Assembly (NCBI GenBank): GCA_018343915.1
Contig: JABRWF010000001.1
Coordinates: 4,650,001 to 4,714,000 of the forward strand
Length of the DNA: 64,000 nucleotides
DNA from: Agroathelia rolfsii
Lineage: Eukaryota > Basidiomycota > Agaricomycetes > Amylocorticiales > Amylocorticiaceae
Direction: 5' to 3'
Shown here: positions 13,481 through 25,500 of the stretch, in pieces
How the letters are laid out: every line of letters begins with the position of its first letter
Position numbering within the stretch: position 1 is the first letter of the stretch
Program-made: the position numbers and the translations under genes
The notes under the pieces: generated by a model
What the model was told of the DNA's origin: nothing
What the model saw: the letters and a program-made list of their open reading frames with translations, nothing else
Database searches by the model: none

Positions 13481-14116
13481 ACTGCTAAACTGCGAATTGC
13501 ATAAAACATTTCTGTGTTGCTATCGATCAAATAAGAATGAAATATCTTTGATGGTTAAAAGTAAAACGCTCAGATAAAACGGCTATGAACAACTTTTATA
13601 CCAGTGCAGAGTACTGAGTGGTTGCTCTAGTTGATCAGGATAGATAATGGTTTCTGGAAACCAAAACCGTGTACGACTCTTTCGCACATTTGGTTGAGAC
13701 ATATTCATAGCTGAGATCTAACGAGTAAGATCGTTCATTAGTCTTCTTTACAGTAAGTCTAGTGATATAGCTATAGTTATTTCTTGATGAGATTCAGTAT
13801 CATAATGAATTTGAGATACTACTTACTACCTACCAATGCAGGGATGGGAATCCGCCAGCTCGGTTATTTGCTGTCCATCACAACCCCCAGAGACTTTTTC
13901 TTTTAGTTAGACGCTGCATTCCTTCTCCAAATGCTCCTGGGCTTACGCTCACGGGCCATCGGTGCACGGTCGTGGAGAGCAGCAGGCAGAACCGCAAGTC
14001 ATACAAAACCCGGCCACGTGACCGCGTGTTGTTGCATCGTGAACGCGTCCGGCAGCGCGACCTCGTCTCGAGACGCCACCAGCTTCACCCAACAACACAG
14101 GCGCACGCTCATCAAC
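13481..14116. other. Intergenic; carries an in-frame upstream ATG for TOP2
   Basis: No separate gene. The TOP2 reading frame is open from an ATG at 13931 to the preferred ATG at 14117, adding 62 codons that are Arg/Ala/Ser-rich and nearly free of acidic residues. The context of the upstream ATG is weak (C at -3), while the downstream one has A at -3. Confidence 0.45.
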
Positions 14117-17100
14117 ATGAGCTCCTCTGAAGAAAATTTCGACATCGACAACGTATCCGGATCTGAGTCTGAAGACTACGCTCCGGCACCTAAGAAGGTG
14201 TGTGTGCTTCATTGGGATACCTTTTTTCTTCTTCTTCTTTTCGATGATCTATACATATATAATAATCGCTCTTTCAGACCAAAGCACCTGCGAAGAAGCC
14301 CGCATCAAAGGCAACAACATCCAAGGCATCCACCTCAAAGGTTACCAAATCGAAGGCTCCTGCAAAGCCCAAGGCATCCGCGAAGAAGGTCCTCACGGAT
14401 ATTGACGACAACATCGACGAGAGCGTCGTGGACATTGCCGTCCAGCCAGATGATGAAGAAACTATCGCCATGCGTGCGCGAGCCGAGGCTACGGAGGAGA
14501 GCAGGAAGAACAAGACTGCTTCAGAGATGTACACCAAGGTGCTTTTTGTTTTGAATCACGTAGCATATACAAGCTAATTGACACTCATGCCCCCCCCCCC
14601 TCTTCTCGCTGTCTACTAGCTATCTCAACTCGAACATATCCTCTTGCGTCCGGACTCTTATATTGGCAGTGTCGAGAAAGTGACTGCCAACATGTGGGTC
14701 ATTGACTCTGACAGTGACCGCATGGTTCAGCGTGAGATCACCTACGTGCCTGGTTTCTTCAAGATCGTAGATGAAATTTTAGTCAACGCTGCTGACAATA
14801 AGGTGCGTTGCATCTCAATACTGTGAACACGGCCAGCTTATTATATTTTAGATCAACGACCCGAGCATGAACACCCTCAAAGTGGATATTGACACTACCG
14901 AGGGCACAATCAGTGTGTGGAACAACGGCAAGGGTATTCCCATCGAAATGCACTCGCGCGAGAAGATGTGGATCCCAGAACTCATCTTTGGTCATCTCCT
15001 GTCTTCTTCCAACTACGACGACAACGAGAAGAAACTAACCGGTGGCCGTAACGGTTACGGTGCCAAGCTCGCCAACATCTACTCTCACGAATTCACGGTC
15101 GAGACGGCCGACAAGAAGACGAGCCAGAAGTACAAACAGACCTGGACGAACAACATGACCAAGGTCGGCAAGGCCAAGATCACCGCCAACAACAAATCAG
15201 AGGAATACACCCAGGTCTCTTTCAGACCCGAATTGGAGCGGTTCGGTATGGACAGCATCGACGAAGATACGCTAGCACTGCTCAAGCGACGTGTATACGA
15301 CATGGCTGGCACTATCGACGGTGTCAAGGTGTACTTGAACAAGAAGGTCCTCAAGATCAAGGACTTCAAGTCTTACGTCGGCATGTACCTCCAATCCGTC
15401 ACACCCAAATCTGAGGACGACGCGGAATCGAGCGCTCCCGCGCCGCCCAAGATAATCCACGAAAAGATCGGAGAGCGGTGGGAAATTGCATTTGCCCCTA
15501 CATCCGACGGCAGCTTCCAACAAGTTTCGTTTGCGAACTCCATCGCGACGACCAAGGGCGGTAACCATGTCACGTACATCGCCGACAAGATCACGAAACG
15601 ACTGGTGGAGGAAATCAAGAAGAAGAACAAGCACGGCGCTCCGGTCCAGCCTTCCCATGTGAAGCAGTACATGTGGGTCTTCGTCAAGGCGCTCGTCGAG
15701 AACCCGTCGTTCGACAGTCAGACGAAGGAGTACCTCACGCTCCAAGCGAGCAAGTTTGGTACTCGCCCTGAGCCCTCTACGACCTTTATGAATGCAGGTA
15801 AATCTCCTAAGCTTTTTTCAAATAAGTAGTCAATGTGGATCATTATCGACCTGATTCTTTTTGATTACTAGTGGTTAAGTCGGGCATCATTGAAACGATC
15901 CTCGACAGAGCCATGAGCCGTGCAGATCAACAATTGAAGAAGACCGATGGTGGAAAGCGCAGCAGGTAACCCTCTTCTCGTTTTATTCTAACAAACCCTT
16001 GCTCATGAATACGCTCCCTCTAGACTGACGGGCGTAGCCAAGCTAGACGACGCAAACAATGCTGGTGGCAGGAACGCAAGCAAGTGCACGCTCATCCTGA
16101 CCGAAGGTGACTCCGCCAAGGCGCTCGCTGTCGCCGGTCTCGGTGTCGTCGGTCGCGACAACTTCGGCGTGTTCCCGTTGCGCGGAAAGATGCTCAACGT
16201 GCGCGAAGCGAAGCATGACCAGATTATGAAGAACGAGGAGATTCAGAATATCAAGAAGATTATGGGATTGCAGCATAACAAGGAGTATACGAGCACGAGC
16301 AGTTTGCGATATGGGCGGCTTATGATTATGACGGATCAGGTATGTGGCTGATACTAGTAGTACCCTACTTATGGAAAGACAGAGGTGCTGATCTGCGAGC
16401 GATGCTTAACTAGGATCACGATGGTTCACATATCAAGGGCCTTCTCATCAATTATCTTGATCATTCCTACCCTTCTCTTCTCAAGATCCCGGACTTCTTG
16501 GTCGAGTTTGTCACTCCTATCGTTAGGGTGGGTTGATTTTATCTCTTTCTATCATCGACTGCTATATACATCGCAAAAAGGTGACAAAGGGCAAACAACG
16601 TCGTGATTTCTTCACCATCCCCGAGTACGAGAAATGGCTGGAAGAGACACCCGATGCTCACAAGTGGACGTCCAAGTACTACAAGGTATGTGCAATTATG
16701 CAAGTTCATCTGAAGACATTTACTGAGACACGCGACATTCATAGGGTCTGGGAACGAGTAAAGATTCTGATGCTCGCGAGTACTTTGCCAACATGGAGAA
16801 ACACATGATTCCCTTTGCGACGACACAACCGGGCGACCGAGACCTCATTGATCTGGCATTCAGCAAGAAGAAGGCAGATGAGCGAAAGGAGTGGCTTCGT
16901 CAGCTCAAGGTAAAAAGCGCATACAGCAGTACAAAATTTGTCCATCTTTCTCATAGTGAATATCCAGCCCGGAACCTATCTTGACCATAACATGGACGAA
17001 ATTCCCTTCTCAGAGTTCATCAACAAAGAACTTATTCTTTTCTCCATGGCGGACAACGTCCGTTCTATTCCGTCTGTTGCGGATGGCTTGAAGCCTGGAC

Positions 17101-19892
17101 AGCGTAAAGTCATCTGGGGTTGCTTCAAGCGTAACCTCAAATCCGAAATCAAGGTACAGTCACCCATACCCGACTTTTACGAAATTGACTCATCCCTGAT
17201 TGTTACCACGACGTCAAGGTCGCCCAACTCGTCGGTTACATCTCCGAGCACGCCGCATACCACCACGGCGAACAAAGTTTGACTTCTACGATCGTGAACC
17301 TTGCGCAAGACTATGTTGGCAGCAACAATCTGAACCTCCTCCTTCCCAACGGTCAATTCGGTACGCGCTCCTCGGGCGGTAAAGACCACGCCGCGCCAAG
17401 GTATATCTTCACGGAGACGTCACCGCTTGCACGCGCTATTTTCCATCCGGCCGATGATCCACTCCTCAAGTACCTGAAGGATGATAACGATCTGATCGAG
17501 CCGGAGTATTATATGCCGGTTATCCCGCTTGTGCTCGTCAACGGTGCTGATGGTATTGGAACTGGTATGATGATTTTTTTTAAAATAGTAGTCGATATAT
17601 CTTTAGCTAATGTCATAACTCTTTTCAGGTTGGAGCACAAATGTCCCTTGTTACAACCCCATGGACATCGTGGCCAACATTCGTCGCCTGATGGCAGGCG
17701 AGGAAATGGTACCCATGCTCCCCTGGTGGCGTGGCTTCAAGGGCACAATTAAAAGGACTGGGGACAACAAGTACGATATATCTGGCATCGTAAACAAGAT
17801 CAATGATACGACGGTCGAGATCACTGAGTTGCCGATCTACAAGTGGACATTGACAATGAAGGCAGATTTGGAGAAGATGTTTGGTGAGAAGATGGATGGG
17901 CCCGTCAAGGTACGAAAGACCTTTCTCTCAATGGGCAAGTGGCAAGCTCGATGATTTCCTCACCTCGTTATATTCTGTGTAGGACGTCAAAGAGCATCAC
18001 GACAACGTCAACGTACACTTTGTTGTTCACATGAGCGCCAAAGCCCTCGAAGCAGCAGAGAAAGAGGGTCTATTGGAGTACTTCAAGCTTACTACGAAGC
18101 TCACCACGACCAACATGATCTGCTTCGACTTAAATGGCAAGATTAAAAGGTACGACTCTCCGGAACACATCCTGGAGGACTTTTACCCGGCGCGGTTGGC
18201 GTTTTACCAGAAGCGCAAGGTAAGTGCTGGCTCAATCGTATTCCATATAATCGGTTTGTGCCTTACTGACCTTCCTCCTCCTCTCACTAGGATCACATGG
18301 CGAGCGAGCTCCAGCTTCAACACGAGAGACTGTCCAACCAGGCCCGTTTCGTGAGAATGATTGTCGAGCGGCTGCTGAACGTATCCAACCGCAAAAAGGC
18401 GGACATCGTCGAGGACCTGCGTAAGAAGGACTTCAGGCCCTTCCCTAAGGTCGTCAAGGCCAAGGCAGCAGGGGAGACCGCGCCCGTCGTGGACCCGGAG
18501 GACGAAGATGGGTCCGAGGATGGACCTGCGAATCTCAGCGATTATGATTATCTGTTGGGAATGCCAATTTGGAACTTGACGAAGGAAAAGGTTTGTTATC
18601 CGCATAATATTCGCGTTTTTGATGGTTAAATGTGCTCTCCCATCTTCTCTTCATTAGATTGCCAAGTTGGAGAAGCAGGCTGCCGACAAGGAAGCTGAAC
18701 TTCTCGCTCTGCTTGAGAAGACGCCCATCGATCTCTGGAACACAGACCTTGACCAATTCCTAGCTCAGTGGGAGGTACGCTGTATTTTTTCCCTCACCCA
18801 TCTTCAACTCTTTCGTCAACATTAATCATACTATTGCAGGAATCGTGCCGTGAGTTTGAGGAGAAATCGACAAAGGACAACAGTGGCAAGAAGGTCAAGC
18901 GCAAGCAGACGACGCTCAAGACTCGCAAATCTCTCTCGGAGCCTATGAAGTTCAAAGACGAGGATAGTGACGAGGACGAGTACAAGCCTACTACCAAGGT
19001 CACCACTGCCAAGTCCAAGCAAGTATCCAAACCAGCTGCTCTCAAGGCTGAGGACGATGATGACGACGATGTGGTCATAGCAGCAGCCAACAAGAAACGG
19101 GCACCAGCAGCCAGCAAGAAGAAAACTTTGAAAGAGGAGTCTGATTCCGGGTCCGATTTCGAAACAAAGGTAGTGGTGACGAAGAAGCCGTCTGCTGCTG
19201 CTGCACAGAAGCGGAAGGCGAAGCCGGAGTCGGATAGCGATGAGGAGGTGATTCCCAAGCCGGCGTCCAAGAAGCCTACTACTACCATCACCAAGAAGCC
19301 CGTCAAGGTGAACTCGGACGTAGAGATCGAGGATGAGGAAGAGGAGGAAAAGAAGCCTGTGGTAGCTCCGAAGGGTAAAGGAAAGGCTACGGCGGCTGCA
19401 TCGAAACGTAAGAGGTGAGGATGATTTTTATTATGCTTTGATTTTGTTATTATCACTAAACTTGACAATATTAGTCCCGACAACGATGAGGATAGTGACG
19501 ACTCTATCGTCGTCAAGCCTGCCAGGAAGAAGCCGACAACGCAGTCGAGCGTCATGGACTTCTTCGACGCTGTGCCGGACAAGCCAGCCCCGTCAGGTTT
19601 GAAGAAAGCTACAGCTGGCTCCTCCAAATCCGCGTCAAAACCCGCATCCAAACCAGCAGCATCTAAACCCAAGCTGGCCAAGAAGAAAAAAGTAGTGGAG
19701 AGCGAATCCGAGGAAGAATCTGAAGACGAAGCGCCATCGCGACCAGCACCACCAGCCCGGTCGATGGCACAGCCTAGTCGAACGGCTCGAGCTGCCGCTA
19801 CAAAGAAGAAGTATGTAGAGTTGGACTCAGAGGACGACGACGACAATGGGGGTGACAATGGCGACGATTCGATGTTTTTGGATGATGATTGA
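14117..19892 (+). CDS. TOP2: DNA topoisomerase II
   Basis: Seventeen exons, all introns GT-AG: 14117-14197, 14278-14538, 14620-14802, 14852-15797, 15872-15965, 16024-16339, 16414-16527, 16581-16685, 16745-16909, 16968-17153, 17219-17564, 17629-17909, 17983-18219, 18291-18590, 18658-18774, 18840-19414 and 19475-19892. The product has 1574 residues. It passes one DNA duplex through a transient double-strand break in another, in the nucleus. Seen in order: an acidic/Lys-rich head, the GHKL ATPase region (NAADNK, then GRNGYGAKL), the Toprim EGDSAK motif near residue 549 with QDHDGSHIKG, the catalytic Tyr in APRYIF near residue 879, and a C-terminal tail of roughly 360 residues alternating Lys/Ala and Asp/Glu/Ser clusters, typical of a phosphorylated regulatory tail. 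Length fits fungal TOP2. Confidence 0.96.
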
Positions 19893-20389
19893 AGTTAACT
19901 GCGATGACGATGATGACAATGTTAAATGTTACGGTTAATATTGTAGATATTTCTTACATGCATACATTAGTTCCTGTTCTGATATCTTTATGTACCCTGT
20001 TCTCTTTTCAATGTTTATTCTGTCTTGGGATGTCTTTTTCTATTAGTGGGATGGCATATTCTGGTGACAAGACAAATTTGTTGTGCGGCTTATGAGAGAT
20101 AAACTCAATTTCTTTCCTCATTCAGGTAAACTTGGGGGATGCCTTAAAAATCATCCAAAAGTCGTAAGTAGTATTGGCAACGCAACACCCAATATGATAA
20201 TACATGGTCGTGATGCAGGAAAAAAGGAGCCTATATATTATATGTGTTATGTATATACGTAAGAAGAGAAAAAAGTGAGTATGAGAGTATAAGAGAGGGG
20301 AAAGAAAAAAAGAAAAAGACAAGTGATTCAGGTTTTTATCCATATCCTTTCTCTCCCCTCCACTTTGGACTTGGACTTTTATCTCTAGT
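19893..20389. other. Intergenic between convergent genes
   Basis: TOP2 and the oxysterol-binding protein gene end toward each other here. The region is purine-rich on the + strand around 20255-20320 and must contain both 3' ends. No gene is seen. Confidence 0.4.
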
Positions 20390-22142
20390 TTACTTCGAGG
20401 GAGGTAGGGACCATATCCACTCTTGTACGGCTTTAATGGCTTCTTCGGGATTGGTGGGTTCGCTATTCCGAGAAAAAAAGAAAAAAAGAGAGGTATCATT
20501 AGCTCAAGAGCTGTTGTCATCGTTTCAACAAGGAAATAATACGCCACACTCACGTGAATTTGGGTACCCACTTGCCATCGCGAAGCATAAAAAAGCGAGG
20601 GGTGTAGACTGCGCCGCCTTCCTCCCGCTTACGACGGGCTTCGCGTTGGGCATCTTCGACAGTTGATTTGGCTTCTGTCGCCTTGTCCATATCTTTAGCG
20701 ATGATGGCATCAGTCAAGCCTGCCCATAGTCTGGAACAAAAGATAAAAAGAGATGATTGTCAGACAGGAACCAACACAGAGTTTACCATTAAATACGGCA
20801 GCAAAATGTTGAAGCTTACCTCCTGGATTCGTTAGGCTCCTGCTCCGAAAGCGGGGCAACCCATTTGGGTGCGACATTCTGCCCGTCCTTGGCTACGTCA
20901 AACAGAACGCGTTTGCCCTAGGTTTTTGTTATTATTTTTAGTATAAAGTTGACTATATTACGAGAGGGAGCGGGGATCTTGACCAACCTTGTTGCCTTTG
21001 AATTCCATTACGTGGCTCCACCGTCCTGAAATTTCACCCACATCGGATGAACCATGGCGAACTCTGCCAGCTATAGAGTTGTAATTCCCAGTGAAGAAAC
21101 CCTGCAACCAAGTTAGCAACAAAAGGCACAGCCTGACAAGGCAACAATGTATCGAATGAACAAACCTTAGTCTTGAATTCCAGATCGCAAACAAGTTTGT
21201 TATTCTCGTTCTTGGCTGTGCAAGTATCTCCCAGCTCGAGGACCATCTTGCCGAATAGAATTCCGCGTCCATACATGTTGGGCATGGTAATGATATATTC
21301 GCCGTCATTGGGCGCCCCTAGCAAAGTAACGCGGTTCTCGCCTTCCATTGTGGTCGACACGCTGTTGCCTAGGAATTTGGACTTGGGGCGCAGCTCGCCA
21401 ACGATCCGCACGCGATTAACAGGAGAGATATAGTAGTATGCCGAAATAGGTGGGTGGTGGGACACTATTGTTACTCTCGTTCACAAGATACAGTTGCATA
21501 AGGAAAGGGTGATGGCGTACCTTGCTCTGCAATAAAGAACCCTTGTGTGCCGTTGGCATAATCGTACCTGCATCTAAAGAACTCTCCCAATACGGGATTG
21601 TATCTGTGATAAAATTTAGAAAATTAGACCACAATGTTCCCAGAGAAAACACTAACGGCTTCTTTACTCCCTTGGGCTTGATATGCCATCCGGCTAGGTA
21701 ATATTGCAACACTCTGATAAATCGCTCCTCCGGGTCTTGCTCGGATTCAGCACTTTGATCACAATGCAAACACTCAGCCAAAAAGCAAGCAAGATGACCA
21801 GAAACGAGCTCTTTGCGCACCCAAATATGAGATCGGGATGCGACATGAAATCGGTGATGCGTTCCAGCATGCTGCGCGGCTCGAGTACAAAAGTTGGGAA
21901 AGTGACCTTGGAGAGATCCATGCCAACCCTGAGCTGGGAGATCAACGAGGCAATAATCGAGCCCTCATTCTCGTCGCTGGCATGGACTTTTTAGCAACGC
22001 TTGGGATGGAAGAGAAAACGATCAAATAGCGGTACAGAATCGAGGTGTCATCTGGCTCTGTGTCTTCGGGAGCTTTGTCGTCGCCAACGGAACCTGCACG
22101 CCGGCGACGGAAATTGGTTGCTTGTTGGTTCAGGAAATTCAT
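20390..22142 (-). CDS. Oxysterol-binding protein (OSBP/ORP, Osh-like)
   Basis: Nine exons on the minus strand: 22142-22036, 21976-21821, 21752-21657, 21603-21521, 21464-21166, 21101-20988, 20917-20820, 20730-20554 and 20462-20390, all GT-AG and in frame, giving 400 residues. ORP proteins bind sterol or phospholipid in a beta-barrel and exchange it between membranes at contact sites. The signature EQVSHHPPISAYYY is split by intron 4. Also visible are PRSMLERITDF, YYLAGWHIKPKGVKKPYNP, LGEFF, MEGENRV, GRWSHVMEF and a C-terminal WVPKFTEPTNPEEA..W. There is no PH domain or ankyrin repeat, so this is a short Osh4/Osh6-like form. The ATG at 22142 begins a short charged leader. An upstream ATG cannot be excluded. 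Confidence 0.92.
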
Positions 22143-22576
22143 GTTTTCCAAGTAGATGGGAGAAAAGGCAAAGGGATGCGTGCAGGAAGTAGCAAGGAGG
22201 AGGAAGAGGAGGCCCGGACGCTGTATATCGATGCAGACTAGTTTCGTCAGTCGCAACCCAGCTCCGTCGGAAGAATACCCGAATGTGGCTGTGCTCCGAG
22301 TCCATGCTTAACAATATTCGTCATCAACTACGCATCATCGCACACGCCCAATTACACAACAACGGAAATGGTTAATTAGAGCCGTATGGTAGAGACATTG
22401 TCAGAAGGGGGTAAATATGCATGAGATATGACAGAGTATAACATGTAAAACAAAACAAAGACAAAAAAAATGAAGAGAGCAATAACAGATTCCTCGAGTT
22501 AGCCAGAAATTCCAGATTAGCAGTCAAAAAAAAAAGAAAGATTATATCGGTATGATGAAATGAGGGTTTATAAGAT
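22143..22576. other. Intergenic between two minus-strand genes
   Basis: This holds the 3' end of the large coiled-coil gene and the promoter side of the oxysterol-binding protein gene. No additional gene is seen. Confidence 0.35.
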
Positions 22577-25500
22577 TTAGTGCCACCATCCATCGTCGCC
22601 TTGCGTAGGGGCGGCGGAGACAGTACTCGGCGTAGGTGATGGCGCAGCAGCGCGGAGGGCGAGTGCGTGGCGAGCTTTGGGAGTAGAAAGCCCAACATGC
22701 TGGGGAACAGGATATCTTGGTGCATGCATCGAGTCTCTTACGGATGAGGCGGGAGGTGTACCGTTCCTGAGTGAGCCTTGATGGTGGTTATACATCGTGC
22801 TCGCACGAGAGTCCGGTCGGGAACCGTGTGCTTGGAAGACCGTGCTTGCGCGCGAATCGGGCCGATGGATGTTTTGACCAATCTGGCTTGACAAATGGTA
22901 CGATGGTTGGGGCGCAATAGTAGATCTCTTGATTTTCTCGGCCTCTGCACGAGCGTTGGAGAGTTGCTGCTCAAGTGCCGCGACGCGTTCGACCAGTTTA
23001 AGCTCCCGATCCTGGGGAAAACGATAAGCGATAAGGTTAAAAAGAGGAAATACCAACGAAGCTTTTCTTACCTTGACAAGCCGGCTGTCTGCTTCGAGCT
23101 CTTCAAATTGCAGCTTGAGAATAGTGTGGTCGGAATCCAATTGTGCCAGCGTCTGCTCGGACTGGTCGAACTTGGTTTGCACAAGTTCCAGTTTGCCTTC
23201 GCTCTCCCTAAACTTCTTTTCCCACTCCGAAGAGCGCTGTTGTGCCTGGGCAAGGCTCTGCCTGGCGGTGAAAGCGGTGCGCTCGCTGTTGGCCACCTTG
23301 GCATCCTGTTCTTTGTACCGCTTCTGAAGGGCGGCGTGTTCGTTTTCCAGCGTGACGTTGCGATCACGAATCTTGCGCAGATGCGTCAGCTCGTCATTGT
23401 CAACAGACTTGACTAGCGTAGTCAACAGATCGATCTTCTCTGCCGTCTGGCGGAACTCGTCATCCCAGCGCTTAGCCTGAGAAGCCAGATTGTCACGGTC
23501 CTTTTGTACCACCTCGAGAGTCTGTGTAGCTGTTTCCTTTTCGCGAGTGGTCAAAGTGAGCTGCAGCTCCAAAGAAGAGATCTAAAGAATAATAATCAGA
23601 ACCAATTCCTGGTTTTCATATCAATGCCCTCCTCACCTTGGCATTAAGTGCATATTTTTCAGTATTGGCTTCCCTCTCAGACTTCTCCAACGCGGCCACC
23701 TTCTCTCTCGTCGTCTGCGCAGCCTCTTCCGAGTCTTTGAGCTTCTCAAGTGCTTGCGCCAGCGCTGCCTCCAATTGCGCGTTCTTCGCCTCGGCGGCCA
23801 CAATCGCGGCATCCTTTGTCTGCAGCGTTGCATGTGTCTCCTCCACCTGTGCACGCAGCTTCTCGCGCTCAGCATCGGCAACCTTGAGTTTCTCCTTGTA
23901 GTTGTCTTTCTCGACGCGGACCTGGCCATGTGCACCGCGCGCCTTCGCGAGCTCGACTTGCGCCTCGGTGTTGATCGCGCGCAGCTTACGCAGCTCATCG
24001 GCGTCCTGCTTGGATGTGCTACCGTTCACGGATTGCAGTGTGTGTACGAGCTCCGCCACGGTGGTGACAGCGTTCTGGATAGTATCCAACTTCTGTACCG
24101 CGTCGTTATGCGACGAGAGCAGTTCCAGCGATTTTTGGGATAAAGCCTTTTGGTCGTCCGCCAAGGACAGGACCGCCGACTCGATGTTTTTGGCAGTAGC
24201 ACTGGCAGAAGCAGCGCTTGCCTCTTGTTCCTCCGCGCGCGCACGCAGACCGGCTTCGGTCGACTGCAGCGCCTCTGTGGCCTTGACGAGGCTCTGGGGC
24301 AGGTCTGAAAGCAGCGCCACAACGTCCTTTTGGATAGAAGACACCAGTCCGTCGCTCTTCTGGCCCAGCTCCTGTTGCGCCGTGACGAGACCCGAAATCT
24401 CCTTGGCGAGATCGCCAATGGGCGTCAAGATCTGCTGTGAGCTTTCTTCCAGCTTACCGCTCAGCACCTCGGCCGTCAGCGCCACACGGTCGCGCACAGC
24501 CAGACGCGAGTCAAGGCGCTCGACGACAAGGTCGGCGACCTGGTCTTTGATCTCGAACGGATCGATGGGTGCGATCAGCTTGCGGATCTCAGTGCTCAAT
24601 CGGCCAACGAGCGCGTCGGTGTCGAGGCTCTTCTCCTGCGTCGCCTCGGACAACAGGGCAGTGGATGGTAGCAAAGGGATAATTCGTTCGACAATCAAGC
24701 CCGCCGTCTCGCGCTTGTCCGAGGCGAGGTCGATGAGTTGCGAAATGTGTGGCTTGACGGCTTGCGTGAGCTGATTCGTGAGTGCGTCGTAGTCCACTGG
24801 CGTCGGCCGGAGCGACTCCAGCGTTGGCATGAGAATGGCAGAAAGATCGCGCAGAAGGCCGTCCTTGTCGAAGCTCGGCTGGGGTTGTTGCTTTAGATGC
24901 AGCTGCTGAGCCGCCAACGCAGACTCGACTCGTCCCACAATATTGTTGACGGCCGCCATCGTGCGGTTGTGCAAGTCCTGGACGGTGGGCACAAGCATAT
25001 TGCTCGCGTTCGTCTGCTGAACATCCCTTTCCCTCGATGCAGCCTCCAACCGTTGCGCCAGCCAGGCCACCTCGTCCTTCAACGTCTGGCGCGACTCCTC
25101 ATGCGCACGCTGCACAATATCGCTCAATAACTGGAAATCCAATTCGCCCCTAGCATCCATCTGACTCTCCTCCAGACTCTTCGCCGCCGACTCCGTCAGT
25201 TGTGCGCGGAAGAGCGACACTACCTCGGCGATCATTTCCTCCGCATGGGCGCTCATGGACCGGTTTTCGGCAGCCTCGCGGCTCCTACGTAGTTCGTGGC
25301 GCAGCGCGGCCAACTTCTCCTCCAAGAGCACTTCGAGTCTGTCCTCCAGCCGCTGCACCTCAAGCGTTCTTGTTAAGTTCACGGCCGGAATCGACACGCC
25401 CGACAGCGATGAGTTCGCGGCGCTGTGTAACGCGGTCGGGTATGAGCTGCGACGGGAAATATGAGGCGGCAAGGCCGACGAGGGTCTGTTACTACCACTG

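Noticed and set aside
18794..19858. 354-codon frame opposite the TOP2 tail, Ser/Ala/Asp-rich
   Set aside because: It is the mirror of the Lys/Glu/Ser codons of the TOP2 C-terminus and its low-complexity composition follows from that.
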